From: Echiichthys vipera
Lineage: Eukaryota; Chordata; Actinopteri; Perciformes; Trachinidae
DNA length: 64,000 nt
Direction: 5' to 3'
NCBI GenBank assembly: GCA_963691815.1
Contig: OY829645.1
Location: 15,604,848-15,668,847, forward strand
Of the stretch, positions 32,794-44,182 are shown one piece after another (the first letter of the stretch is position 1; every line of letters starts with the position of its first letter). Under the pieces are notes generated by a model, which was given only the letters and a program-made list of their open reading frames with translations, was not told the origin of the DNA and ran no database searches. The position numbers and the translations under genes were made by a program.

Positions 32794-35016
32794 GTAAGTA
32801 CATTTACCAAGTACTGGGAAAAGTCATAATTTGGTTGGATATTTGATGAAAATCTTCATTCTGTATGCAAATTTATGTAAATATGTACATGTTATATGTG
32901 CTCGTCTGTCACTAGTATATTACTGTGAATGAACCTAAGGTATAAATGGTAGTGAGATCTCACTGGTTAGCCTCAGTGAGATGTCCAATTGAATGACAGC
33001 AGTTTAATTGATTTCAGTATCTCTACAATTTCATAGGATTAGAACCAATTTGATGAGTTGTTATAATGTTGTTAAAGAAGAATGTTTTTTTTAGGTAAAA
33101 TAATTATCTAAGCTTTATGAAAAATAATACAAAACAGGAAAATGTTGAAGAAAGATCATGATTAGACTAATGATTGTGCAAGACTCAAAACTCTTTCAAA
33201 ACTTGTCCCTACACTTTGCTGCTACAAAAATTTGGGATACAGTGTGTTGCCAAGGTTTAATGTGATACTGTTCTTCGTTTTTTTTAACACATAAGAAACC
33301 ACAAAGTAAAAGTATAGGTTCTGCTATTACACTCAGCTCGAAATTAGGGCATAGAACTGACAGGTTATTCATAAATCAGGACACACCCTTGGCAAAGTTA
33401 TTTTCTCTCTCAGACAAAAATAGTTTTACAGCAGTGCAGCGAGGAAAAACTGTTAAATATGCAGACACTTCATCAACTGACAATACTTGGCAAGGTATAT
33501 TTTAATTGAATTAAACATTAACAGCTTAAGTGACTGTAAAATTTACTGCAAAAATAAAATATTAACTGTAAAAATCAAGGAAGATTAGCAGAAGTATGGT
33601 GAAGAAAGACTGCTAATATCAGTTTATATTTGAGCCTTTCCTGTGTTATTTACACTTAAGAATGTCATTTAGATTCTACCTCTCAAATAAAAATCTTACC
33701 ATAGTTGCTAAAATGTTTCTGAGTATTTGCTTTTCAAGTACGTACATGTTCAAGTTTTGACAAGCTCTGACTGAAGCTTCTCCTACAACAAAGCAATACT
33801 GGAGTCTAAGCAACTATACACTTTTGGAGAAGTTAATTATGAATTCTGAAAGTGATTAGGGTCACATATGATCATCAAATGCCCATTTTATGGTTTAAGA
33901 AAAATAGCACCCAGATTTGAATCTTTGCATGTTTCACTACCTTTTCTACTTTATCTTTTTACATTATGTTAATTCAGGGCCAAAAAGAAGCAAAACCTAT
34001 GTGAAAGATTAAAAAAAATGGATATGACTCATGTTACATTTATGGTCAGTCACTTGCGTCACTTCCTGAGTCATGATTGATGTTTTATGAGTTATGTGAC
34101 CTACTGCCTGTAAAATAAGGCCAGCCACTTTCAGGAATCTACAAAGGGAATGTTGAGTATTTTGTGAACACAGGCATCCTTTCATTCATAGCACAGATAG
34201 GGTTACTAACTCAGGTATCCTAATACTATTTGCAATATAGATCTCATAGTTTAACACTGACTCACAATGCAACACATCCCATATTATTATCTTTAACTTT
34301 TGGAGAGAGGAATAAATTGTGTCCCATTACATCTTAACTGTCTCTTAAATGATGGGCTTTACTTAAAAATGCATCAACATGTTGTAAAAGTGGCCATAAT
34401 GCTGCCACTAGTTAAAACAATAAGTGATTCAGAACATCTGGAAGAACTGAACGGTCTGTCAGACAGATGGAGATTCTCATGTTTACTGACATGGTCAATG
34501 CTTACAGCTTCAGACCACATATGGATTGTTGGATATATTGGGCACTGACACATTAGAAAATAACCCTTAAAAATGATAAAATCCAAGCAACCATCAATGT
34601 GAAGACCAATCAAAATGGTATATGAGTGAGCTGCCTTATTGAAGGTTGCCTTATTGAAGTTGTACTCCATAAGATTTCCATCTCTTTAATAGCCTTTTAA
34701 GTTAATATCTATCAAAGAGTGAGTTAAAACAATGGTAATTGATCATATGACCCACTAATGAAAGCACTTATCTTGCCTTTTTGCTGTAATATTGCAATAT
34801 CCATGTTGGTGGCGACATTCCCTTCCTAGTAAATAGGCCGCCATATTAGTGACACTGCTGACAGCGGTTGGTCTCCCTGCCCAGATCATCGCCAACAGTT
34901 ATGCTGCGTTCACTAATCAAAAATAGGAAATTCCATCCTCTGAGTCAGGCTTGTAGGACGGGCAGAAGTATAGTAGGAACATCTGTGTGTGTGTCTGTGT
35001 ATGTGTGTGTGTGTGA

Positions 35017-35106
<90 letters not shown>

Positions 35107-35376
35107 ATTTAAGAAGGGGACATTTAGGGGACGGACTGGAAGTAGAGGTGAATGTGTTTCAATTAAGTTTACAAATGAGCAAAAAATTAAAAAATAATCA
35201 ACACACATAGTGACCATGAACATGCAAAGATGGAGGGCTCTGAAAGAACAGGCTCACCTGCAATTAAATCTTACCACCAAAGAGGCTGCTAGATATAACA
35301 TATCTCAAATCTTACGTAGTACAATTTTAAGTATTAAGTGTTTTAAAATCACATTGTAATGTTTTTGCATTCACAG
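32794..35376 (+). other. putative 5' UTR intron of copy B
   Basis: AT-rich, no exon recognised; ends with the long (TG)n run near the ATG exon. Confidence 0.35.
34984..35105. repeat. (TG)n microsatellite
   Basis: Interrupted at its left end, then long and pure; lies about 270 bases before the ATG exon of copy B. Confidence 0.97.
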
Positions 35377-35448
35377 AAGCTGTTGTCTAAATCAAAATGT
35401 TTAAAATACGTAAAGCTAAGGAGGAGGAGCCAACTGCTCCAGGGCAGG
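35377..35448 (+). CDS. igfn1: copy B exon 1 with start codon
   Basis: Acceptor ttcacag, 20 bases of UTR, ATG at 35397 with A at -3, donor gtaagt. Encodes MFKIRKAKEEEPTAPGQ, phase 1 out. Confidence 0.82.
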
Positions 35449-38400
35449 GTAAGTACCAAGAGTCTGAATGTGCGTCTTTAATTGCAAATTACTCCCAAAC
35501 TATAAGATATGTGATTAAAACTAAATTTAAGTTCTTCATAAATTTGTAAATCATGCAATCTATCTAATTTAATGACAGTGAAAATTAAAAAGAAGTCAGC
35601 GGTGCCTGGAGTTATGATCACCCAGTATGTGGAAGAACTACCTGAAGGCACCAGCACCCCAGATTTCACTCGGAAACCCATTGCTCTGACTATTCAAGAA
35701 GGTAGAGTGAAATACCACATCTAATCACATGCATGACTTGAGTTCTTTCTGGTTTTGATAATGACATCATGGTACAATATTGTTGCCATTTATGTAGGAA
35801 AAGTGGCGATATTCAGAGCAGTCATTACTGGCAAGCCAACACCGACTGTGACCTGGGTGAGAAATAATGGAGAAATAGATGAAGAAAGATACAAAATCAT
35901 CCAAGAAAAAAATTCTGGTGAATACCAACTACAGGTGAGATCATTGACCATGTGTCATAAGTAATGTTAATTCAAATAACAAATGATTTACAAAAGACTG
36001 GTGGATCAACAAATTCATCAAAATGATCAGCAGGCCATCTTGCACTATTTTTGCACAATTCTGATAATCATGTATTGATTAATAGATGACTGCTGTAACG
36101 GTGGATCATGCTGATACCTACAAGTGTTTTGCCAGAAATGAATATGGAAAAGCGGTTGTAACTGCTACACTTAATGTTATTGAGGGTAAGTTACTTACTT
36201 TTATCTCATTATACATTAAATTAAAAGTAATTATTAAGATACATCTGGCTCACCATTTTCCTCCATTTAAGTTGGCTTTAAAAAGACGAGAGCCATGCAA
36301 GAATCAAGAACAGGTACACAGCCTACCTTTAATCAATAATAAGGCCATTGGCAGCCATTTAATCAAAGTTGTAAACTTACTACTGGTTTTGTTGTAGCTG
36401 TCCGACAGACTGCTGAGGACTTCAAAAAGGCCTTAAGAAATAGGTAAGAAGCAAATTCACGAATGGGTAAAAGTGTCTTATACTAGCCATGTATGATTAT
36501 TACCTTAAAGCGTTTTACCTTTTTTTCCTTTTATAGGGTTGACCTTGAGCCAAAAGAAGAGAAAAAAACAGAAATCGATGAAAAGTTTTGGGATCTGTTG
36601 ATGAGTGCAGACAAGAAGGATTATGAGTCCATATGTGCTCAGTATGGTGTCACTGATTTCCGTGGGATGCTCAAAAAACTGAGTGAGAGGAAGATAGAAA
36701 GGGAGCAGGAGCAGGAAAGGGTATGTTTCAGCTTCATTTAAATGCAAATGTAATGCACCAACACAGCTGTAGTACAAGTGCAAACTATAAAGTATTTTCG
36801 TTTTTTTCTAATTCCAATTTCTACAGGTTGTTGAAAGGCTATGCAACCTAAAGCCCATTCAGTTGAAGGATGACGGTGATGCAGAGTTTGAACTTGAAAT
36901 GTCACTTAAAGACCCTACAAGCAAAATCTTTTTATTCAAGGTGAGATGTTTATTTTGGCATTTTTTAAAGTTTATTGTATTAATATGTACTGCATATTCA
37001 TATCTCAATACTGATTACATTGAATAAAAGCATTCAGTCAAATTCATATTCTGCAACACTTTTGCCTGCTAATGTTTTAACAGGATGGAGTTATGATTCC
37101 TTTTGATTTGGACACAGAAGTAAAACATGGACTGAAACAAGTGGGGAAGAAATTTGTGTTTAGCATTAATGGTGTTGACCCAGATGACGCAGGATTATAT
37201 CAAGTGGAAGTGGATGGAGTCAAGATCTTCTCAACTGAATTCAAACGTAAGATGATGCACCAAATTAATTATCTACACACTTTACACACTAACATGTACA
37301 CAATGCCAATACAACAGTCAAAAAGAGCTATGAGTTGTCCTGTAACAGGAGTTTTGAAATACAATGTTATGGTAATTTTAATTTTGTGCTTCGTCCAGCT
37401 CCTCCTGTGGACTTCTTGGTCGCAATCAAAGATGTGAAAGCAGAGGAAAGAGAGGATGCTGTATTTGAGTGTGTCCTCTCACAGCCCCTGAAAAAGATAA
37501 ATTGGATGGGAAAGAATGTCACACTAGAGCAAGGGGACAAATATGACATCATTGTCTCAGAGGACATGCTGATTCACACATTGGTGGTGAAGGACTGCAT
37601 GCCACTGGACAAAGGAATTTATGCAGCTGTGACGGGACTAAAGTCCTGCAGTGCCTGGCTGATAGTAGAAGGTAATTGTATCTTTTCAGTCTTTCCTGTT
37701 CAACACAAGTTTATCAAATATTAAAAAAAAATCCCATAAAACATTTAACATTTTCGGCCTGGTACTGTGTAATTTTCATTAGTTGACAAGGATCCAAACT
37801 CTCATGGAAAGAAGAAAGCTCGCAAAACGACCAGAGCAGGTGGCGGAGGAGCTGAACTTTTGAAGATTGCTCAGGAGCAACATTCTAAGGTAATGAAAGA
37901 GAGAGACGAGTTGGTTTCAAAGGCAAAGGCAGAGGCAGAAGCAGCAGCTGCTGTGGCGGCAGCTGAGAAGGCAGAAGCTGATGCTAAAGCAAAAGCAGAA
38001 GCAGAAGTAAAGGCCAAAGCCAAAGCTGAAGCCAAAGCTGATGTCAAAGCTGATGCCAAAGCTGAAACCAAAGCCAAAACTAAAGCCAAGCCAAAGGCAA
38101 AGGCAAAGGCAAAGGCAAAGGCAAAGGCAAAGGAAAAGGTAAAAGCAGAAGCAGAAGCAGGAGAAGGCACGGATAAAGCAGAAGCAACCACTGTAGAGGA
38201 GGAAGAGGATGAAGAGGATGAAGAAGAGTATGATAAAGAAGAGTATGAGGAAGAGGATGGACTGGAAGAAGAAATGTCTGAATCGGCTGAACCTACCTCA
38301 TCAGAACCCAAGCAGAAAGTACAAGCAAAGGAGGGAGAGGCTCCAGCTGAAGCTGCTGATACTGAAGAAGAGGAGCCTGTTCAAGAGAAAAGAAAGAGAG

Positions 38401-38718
38401 TGAGAGAAGGCCCACTTGTCCCTGATACAGTCATTGGTATGCATCAGAACATATTTATTATATTCTAAGTACCGCTTTGTTGTCCATATATTCCTGCTTC
38501 AAAAATAAGGTTGTATTTCAACTTAGACCCCGGAGTATACTTCACCGGTGGACTGTCAGATGTAACCGCAATCATTGGTACTGATGCAGAACTGGTCTGC
38601 AGGCTAAGCAGCGAGGAGTGTGACGAAGTCTGGTACAAAGATGGGAAAGAGGTGAGGAAGATTTGATTAAGGAGAAGCTTTCATCTTCAACCTTCTGAGT
38701 GTTTACATCTGTGTGTGG

Positions 38719-38764
<46 letters not shown>

Positions 38765-41700
38765 ATTTCAGATAATGGCTACAGATGATATCTGTATTGT
38801 TAAAGATGGGACTTGTCGTAAACTAATGATCAAAAACTGCAAAGAAGATGATGCTGGAAAGTATCGATGTGAAGCGGACGGGCGTAAAACCGAAGCTGCA
38901 CTATGCGTTGAAGGTACTGTAATCATAATTAATTTGAGGTACACAAACAAAAGGACAGCAGCTGTGAAAATCTGTAGGACACTATTTTAGCTCAGCATAA
39001 AAGTCTTTGTTTGAAACTGTGTGTTTTGTTTCAATTAGATCCTCCCAGAATTAACCCTGATGACCTCACCGAGTTCAGAAAACCTGTCATAATTAAAACT
39101 GGGAAAGATGCCGCCTTCAAGCTGCCCTTTGTTGGCCGGGAACCCATGAAGATCCAATGGTACAATGAGGGCGAGGAGCTGCTGGAGGACACCCATATCA
39201 AAATCGAGAAGTCTTCCTCACACAGCCGCCTGCTGCTTACCAAATGCCAACGCAAAATCACAGGAGAAATTAAAATTAAAATAAAAAATGAATGTGGAAC
39301 CATTGAGGCCACCGCGCAGCTCGTTGTGTTAGGTAAGGTTTGTATGCTTGAGAACTTCTTCATTTATGTGTAGGTTATATACATAATATAAGATTGTGGA
39401 TATGAGTGTGTTTGTTCTTTATTCATTTATCTTGCTGCAGATAAACCAACACCACCCCTGGGCCCTGTGGATATCATTGAAAGTTCTTCAACTTGCATTG
39501 ACTTCAAATGGAGAACTCCCAAAGACAATGGCGGTTCCCCTATCACAGACTACATCCTGGAGCGCCAGCAAATTGGCCGAAACAGCTGGAAGAAATTGGG
39601 CAAGATTGGCCCAGAGCCTAAATACAGGGACACTGATGTGGATCATGGCAGAAAGTACTGCTACCACATTAGGGTGGAAACTGATCAAGGCATCAGTGAA
39701 ATGATGGAGACTGATGACATTCAGGCAGGGACAAAGGGTGAGACTTCTTTCAAGCACACAAAAAAAATGATTCAGTGTCTCAAATACAAAAGTCTTTGTG
39801 TGAGCCAATTAAAAAGTGAGTGATTTTCTATTTCGTTGCTCTCTCAGCATACCCTGGACCTCCTTCTACACCAAAAATCATTAGTGCTTTCAAAGACTGC
39901 ATTAATCTCGCTTGGTCTGCACCCACTAATACTGGAGGAACAAACCTTTTGGGGTACAACGTTGAGAAACGCAAGAATGGCAGTAATCTGTGGGGTCTTG
40001 TCAACCCACCGGATGAGCCTATCAGAGGTACAATGTTTGTCAAGAGTTTGATTACTGATGTAGCATTGTCAAGTGCAAATGTGCAAAAGAAAATAAATAT
40101 ACTGTATTGTGCATATTACAGTCTTAACTATACATTTTCACACATCAACAGAGAAAAAGTATGCAGTGAAGGATGTTGTTGAAGGCATTGAGTATGAGTT
40201 CCGTGTATCAGCTATCAACATTTCTGGTGCTGGAGAGCCAAGTGCGCCTTCTGAATTTGTCTTTGCAAGAGATCCAAAGAGTGAGTAAAAAGCCAATAAA
40301 AGCTATATTGTTGTCATCTTAAGGCAGTTGCTCAAATCCATCCATGTGTCCATATTCAACCGCTTGTTTCCATCAGGGTCGCGGGGTAGGATGGGAGGTG
40401 GGGGTGGGGGGTCGCTGGAGCAGATGCCAGTTGACATTGGGCATGAGGCGGGATACGCCCTGGACAGGACTCCAGTCTATCGCAGGGATGTTGCTCAAAT
40501 CTAACTGTTTAAATGTTTATACTTTCAGAACCCCCTGGTAAAGTTATTGACTTCAAGGTGACAGACTCCACTTACTCCACCTTATCTCTGGGCTGGAGCA
40601 AACCAACAGAGGAGGAGGGGGTCCAAGATGAGGCCAAAGGATACTTTGTGGAGCTCAGACCAGCAGAAAACCCAGAATGGGGTCGCTGTAACTCCAATGC
40701 TATCATCATGAACTCCTATACCATTATGGGTCTGAAGTCTATGGCCATGTACTGGGTAAGAGTTGTAGCCACCAATGAAGGAGGAGACGGTGAGCCTCAG
40801 GAGTTGAATAACTACATCATTGCCATGCCTCCTCCGGGTGAGTCTGTGAAAATTGTGAACTGTCTTTAGGCAGAATTTTATACATTTTACATTAATTGAA
40901 TCACTTACAACTCTTCCCACATTGTCACAGTGAGACCTCAATTCACTGACAAGAAAATGAAGAACTTCATGGTAATGAAAGCTGGGAACTCTGCTCGAGT
41001 CAACTTCAACTTTCAGGTTCAGTATAATATTCATACAAAACCTTAGGAGCATAAAAACACAAAAAGGTTTTCTTCAATGTTCTGTTTAACGTGACAGATT
41101 AGACGCTTCTCTGCTGCTCTACAAAAAAAAAGGAAAAAGTAGAAACCCACATCTTAGCCCTGTATCTCCTGTTGTTGGCAGGCCTCTCCAATACCAGCTA
41201 TCAAATGGCTCAAGGACGGTCATCCTGTTGCCAAGCATGTGACAGTGAGCACCACAGACACATCATCGCAGTTAATGATCCCTTCATCAGAGCGCCATGA
41301 CAGTGGGGTCTACACGATCATTGTCAAGAACATTGTTGGTCAGGAGACCTCTAGTGTTGAGATAAGAATCACAGGTACAGTAAAAAAAGAACATGTCAAC
41401 TAATCTGTGGCAAATAAAAGTTGATTGAATACCAAAGGTTTGTGTGTTTGCAATGTGATATATGCATTATCTTTTTTAAATAGTTTTTAGAGGAAGCAAA
41501 AATGCTTCTCTTATTTCTAGAATTAATACACTTTTAAAATAGTTATGTCCTGTAAGGAGTAAAGAAAATGTAGTCTTTACTAAATAAATGAAACAAACAT
41601 ACCTACACTATATAGAAAATATTGTCTATATCATATTTTGTCTACACTATGGACTTAAGGGATTGGTGGGGAAATTTTAAAGAGAGCAACACTCATAGCA

Positions 41701-43400
41701 ATATATTAATAATCCTTTGCTACTTGTTTCCAGATGACCCCAAGCCTCCTGGCCCTGTGGAGCTGGAGGAGAATGTGTCGGGAACAGTGACTGTCTCTTG
41801 GACTCCCTCTCCAGATGAGAAGAAAGACGACAGGCTGCACTACATGATCACCAAGCGTGATTCTGTCAAGCGTACTTGGCAAACTGTGGCAGACCACCTC
41901 TTCAATAACAAGTACACTGTCATCAATATCATGCCGGGCAGACAGTACAAGTTCCGCATCTACACCAAGAATGACATGGGGATTTCCAAACCCACTGAGT
42001 CACCAATCTGGGAAGTGAAGAGAAGAAAAGGCAGGTTTATCAAAAGTGATGCAAAATTTACAGCTGAAAATATTAGTCCATTAATAAATGAGTTGATCCA
42101 TTGAAAATTAAATGGCTACAATTTTTATAACTGATAAATCATTTCAGCAATTCAAAGTAAAAATGACAAACTTTCTTAAATGTGAGGATTTGCTGTTTTT
42201 CGATTTAATTTGAACTTAAATGTATTCAGGTTTTGGACTGTCAGTCAGACAAAACAAGACAAGAAGATGTCACTTTGGGCTCTCAAATCATGCTTCACTA
42301 TTTTGTTCAGTTTTTTATAGACTAAATATTGAAATTATTAACTGCAAAAGTAAAGAACACATTTATCAACTATGAAAATAACTGTTAGTTTCAGCCTTAG
42401 TGCAGTTTAAAAGGCACCAAGCCAGGTCTGAATAGATACAGTAAATAAGTAAAGAGCTGCAAACAATAAGTCAAGTAGTTTAGCCAAATAAAATTATCGT
42501 CATCATCGATTAATCATTTTATTACGAATATTTGCTGCTTCCAGCCTCTAGCATTCATAGTTTTTCTTTGTCATATGATAATGATGCAGGGGGTTTGGAC
42601 TGTTAGTGTGAAATCAATTTATCATAGATGTGTACAAATATATCAGGAAATAAGTGATTAGACATATGTATAAATGTCTTCCTCCCAAAAGACAATTAAA
42701 GAATATCAACTTTCTACTCTAAGTCTGAAAGTGAGAGGTTTTCTCTCTTTCATGCAAATGGACTAGAGCATACTCTATGACAATGTCAGTTTTGTTTGTC
42801 TTTATGCATATGAAGTATTATACCATGATTCAACTATAGATACTGAAGGTAAATAAATGAATCTAAAAATAGATGATGAAATGAATGTAGCAATAAAAAG
42901 GGTATCTGCCCTTATGTATGATACGCTGTTAACGTTTCCTTCCTTTCTCTTGTATCCTTTCAGAAACTTTTTCTTTGAACCTTCCTGAGTCTAAAAACTG
43001 CAGCCTTGAGACACCTCCCTCATTCTCTGTCCCGCTAAAAACACACAACACTCCAGAGAGCTATGAGTGCTACATGAGTTGTGCAGTGACAGGAAACCCT
43101 AGACCCCATGTTACCTGGTACAGAAATAACATCAGCCTCAACACTAACACCAACTACTACATCACAAACACATGCGGGGTCTGCTCCATGGTGATACTCA
43201 AAGTTGGGCCCAAGGACTGCGGGGATTACACAGTCATTGCAGAAAACCTTCTGGGCAGAGTGGAGTGTTCAACTAAACTTGTTGTTAAAGGTAAAAAAGA
43301 CAACAAAAAAACATATACTCAAATGGCTCTGTTACATCTTTAATTCTACTCCTCTGGCTATATGTTTTAACAATTCCCTACTCTCCCTCCCTCAGATTAG
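35397..43400 (+). CDS. igfn1: igfn1-like paralogue B, complete 23-exon coding region
   Basis: Coding exons: 35397-35448, 35579-35701, 35798-35934, 36086-36185, 36272-36313, 36398-36443, 36537-36720, 36827-36940, 37084-37246, 37399-37671, 37783-38436, 38527-38651, 38772-38913, 39039-39332, 39441-39737, 39848-40027, 40152-40280, 40529-40837, 40931-41016, 41182-41374, 41734-42030, 42964-43290, 43396-43400. They sum to 1423 codons plus stop. Domains: Ig1 about 18-137; MyBP-C-like motif about 178-225; Ig2 229-320; Ig3 321-411; linker 412-629; Ig4 630-718; Ig5 719-816; three FN3 817-1121; Ig6 1122-1214; FN3 1215-1313; Ig7 1314-1422. It is the compact copy: it lacks the tiny second exon of A and C and the extra linker exon of A. 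The intron after 42030 must use a GC donor. Expected role is as for copy A, an intracellular muscle Ig/FN3 scaffold. Confidence 0.9.
35579..35701 (+). CDS. igfn1: copy B exon 2, entry to Ig1
   Basis: Equivalent of A exon 3, spliced directly to exon 1. Contains VPGVMITQYVEELPEG and TRKPIALTIQEG. Phase 1-1. Confidence 0.93.
35798..35934 (+). CDS. igfn1: copy B exon 3, Ig1 first half
   Basis: Contains VITGKPTPTVTWVRNNGE. Phase 1 in, 0 out, donor gtgaga. Confidence 0.92.
36086..36185 (+). CDS. igfn1: copy B exon 4, Ig1 second half
   Basis: 100 bases. Contains HADTYKCFARNEYGKAV. Phase 0 in, 1 out. Confidence 0.93.
36272..36313 (+). CDS. igfn1: copy B exon 5, linker microexon
   Basis: 42 bases, phase 1-1; VGFKKTRAMQESRT, aligned with A exon 6. 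Confidence 0.78.
36398..36443 (+). CDS. igfn1: copy B exon 6, linker microexon
   Basis: 46 bases, phase 1 in, 2 out; contains TAEDFKKALRN. Aligned with A exon 7. Confidence 0.8.
36537..36720 (+). CDS. igfn1: copy B exon 7, MyBP-C M-domain-like motif
   Basis: 184 bases as in A. Contains FWDLLMSADKKDYESIC and YGVTDFRGMLKKLSE; the GVTD.RGMLK string is the closest of the three copies to MyBP-C as I know the family. Confidence 0.92.
36827..36940 (+). CDS. igfn1: copy B exon 8, Ig2 first part
   Basis: 114 bases in phase 0, ending DPTSKIFLFK. Confidence 0.93.
37084..37246 (+). CDS. igfn1: copy B exon 9, Ig2 second part
   Basis: 163 bases, six fewer than A and C. Contains GLKQVGKKFVF and DDAGLYQVEVDG; no core cysteines. 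Confidence 0.94.
37399..37671 (+). CDS. igfn1: copy B exon 10, complete Ig3
   Basis: 273 bases. Contains AVFECVLSQPLKKINWMGKN and KGIYAAVTGLKSC. Confidence 0.95.
37783..38436 (+). CDS. igfn1: copy B exon 11, Lys-Ala/Glu low-complexity linker
   Basis: 654-base phase 1-1 exon. A Lys/Ala/Glu helical part with dipeptide-like KA repeats (about 37920-38150) is followed by a Glu/Asp-rich block (about 38190-38280), a basic KRKR patch and the exit motif GPLVPDTVIG. The GCAAAG hexamer around 38095-38130 suggests slippage growth. Confidence 0.88.
38527..38651 (+). CDS. igfn1: copy B exon 12, Ig4 first half
   Basis: 125 bases. Contains AELVCRLSSEECDEVWYKDG. Confidence 0.94.
38721..38762. repeat. (GT)n microsatellite at an acceptor
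   Basis: Pure GT run ending nine bases before the exon 13 acceptor of copy B. Confidence 0.97.
38772..38913 (+). CDS. igfn1: copy B exon 13, Ig4 second half
   Basis: 142 bases. Contains DDAGKYRCEADGRKTE. A (GT)n run sits immediately before the acceptor. Confidence 0.94.
39039..39332 (+). CDS. igfn1: copy B exon 14, complete Ig5
   Basis: 294 bases. Contains AAFKLPFVGREPMKIQWYNE and IKIKNECGTIE. Confidence 0.95.
39441..39737 (+). CDS. igfn1: copy B exon 15, FN3 domain 1
   Basis: 297 bases. Contains FKWRTPKDNGGSPITDYI, ERQQIGRNSWKK and YCYHIRVETDQGISE. Confidence 0.95.
39848..40027 (+). CDS. igfn1: copy B exon 16, FN3 domain 2 first part
   Basis: 180 bases. Contains LAWSAPTNTGGTNLLGYNVE and NGSNLWGLV. 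Confidence 0.94.
40152..40280 (+). CDS. igfn1: copy B exon 17, FN3 domain 2 second part
   Basis: 129 bases. Contains YEFRVSAINISGAGEPSAP. Confidence 0.94.
40336..40490 (+). repeat. dispersed GTCGCGGGG-type teleost repeat
   Basis: Contains AAATCCATCCATGTGTCC, GGGTCGCGGGGTAGG and CCCTGGACAGGACTCCAGTC followed by TATCGCAGG, a very common fish repeat core. GC-rich against its surroundings. Confidence 0.6.
40529..40837 (+). CDS. igfn1: copy B exon 18, FN3 domain 3
   Basis: 309 bases. Contains LGWSKPTEEEG, YFVELRPAENPEWG and YWVRVVATNEGGDGEPQ. Confidence 0.95.
40931..41016 (+). CDS. igfn1: copy B exon 19, Ig6 start
   Basis: 86 bases. Contains VRPQFTDKKMKNFMVMKAGN. Confidence 0.93.
41182..41374 (+). 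CDS. igfn1: copy B exon 20, Ig6 remainder
   Basis: 193 bases. Contains IKWLKDGHPVAK and HDSGVYTIIVKNIVGQE. Confidence 0.95.
41734..42030 (+). CDS. igfn1: copy B exon 21, FN3 domain 4, GC donor
   Basis: 297 bases, as in A. Contains VSWTPSPDEKKDDRLHYMI and YKFRIYTKNDMGISKPTE. The exon must end at AAAG before gcaggt to keep phase 1; the nearby gt after 42034 would frameshift Ig7. Confidence 0.92.
42031..42963 (+). other. copy B GC-AG intron 21
   Basis: 933 bases starting gcaggt and ending tttcag. No repeat recognised. Confidence 0.85.
42863..42872 (+). promoter_or_regulatory. consensus MEF2 site in copy B intron 21
   Basis: CTAAAAATAG fits the MEF2 consensus. A chance match is possible in AT-rich DNA. 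Confidence 0.22.
42964..43290 (+). CDS. igfn1: copy B exon 22, terminal Ig7
   Basis: 327 bases. Contains YMSCAVTGNPRPHVTWYRNN, TCGVCSMVILKV and YTVIAENLLGRVE. Confidence 0.95.
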
Positions 43401-43543
43401 GATGATGCAATGGGCCTGACCCCCTGAAGATGCCCCTTCCATTTAAAATGAATGGAATATAAAAAGGATTTTTCAGTTTTGCAATCTGCTTTTTTGTGAA
43501 TTACTCTGTCTTTGTTTGAATAAACTGTGGAGAAGAAAATAAA
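43396..43543 (+). CDS. igfn1: copy B exon 23: last residue, stop and 3' UTR
   Basis: Acceptor ccctcag, two bases complete an Asp codon, then TAG at 43398-43400. AATAAA occurs at 43519-43524 and 43538-43543. Confidence 0.82.
43519..43543 (+). terminator. two poly(A) signals of copy B
   Basis: AATAAA at 43519-43524 and again at 43538-43543, about 120-140 bases past the stop. Confidence 0.7.
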
Positions 43544-44182
43544 GGATGAAAGAGAGAAAGAGCTCTTGATAACTATCCAGCAAACGGATTCAAACTTAAT
43601 TTAGTTTTTTTTTTCAAACTTACTTATCTACTGGATGAAAAGAGTACTTTGACAAGAGATATCCAAGATTCAAAAGTAATTATATGCTAATCTTGCACCC
43701 AAATGTACTGACCTATTTTTCCCCTGAGCTGTGATTATAGTCGTTTTTTTCTCCTGTTTTCCAAATAAGAGAAAATCTGCTGGCTTCTCTGAAGTTACGA
43801 TCTCATGGAAAATTGCTGAAATTACAAAATTGTTAACACAGAGTATGTTTAAGTGTTTGTATGCAAAGTGTTTGAATCATTAATCATTATGCCAAAATGT
43901 AAATAAATCCTTCCTGTTTAACAGTGAACCGTCTTATCTTTTAATCTTAATTTAATCACAAGGTTGTCACTTGATGTATACCAAGACGAAGCGTCTACAG
44001 ACACTCTAGCAGCTCTGTGAGGCGATATGGAGAAAATAAAATATCACAATAGTTTTGATGATATACCTACATAATGATATTGCTACATTATTTAGAGGGT
44101 TGAGTAACAGCACGTCACAAAATGTTTTTTGATAAATAATTATCAGTTACGTGGATAGTCTGGTAAAATGACATCACTTTAC

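Noticed and set aside
34868..35223. Open frames on both strands made of Cys-Val or Thr-His dipeptides
   Set aside because: Translation of a (TG)n microsatellite, not a protein.
37871..38311. 146-codon antisense Ser/Ala-rich frame
   Set aside because: Shadow of the Lys/Ala/Glu linker exon of copy B.
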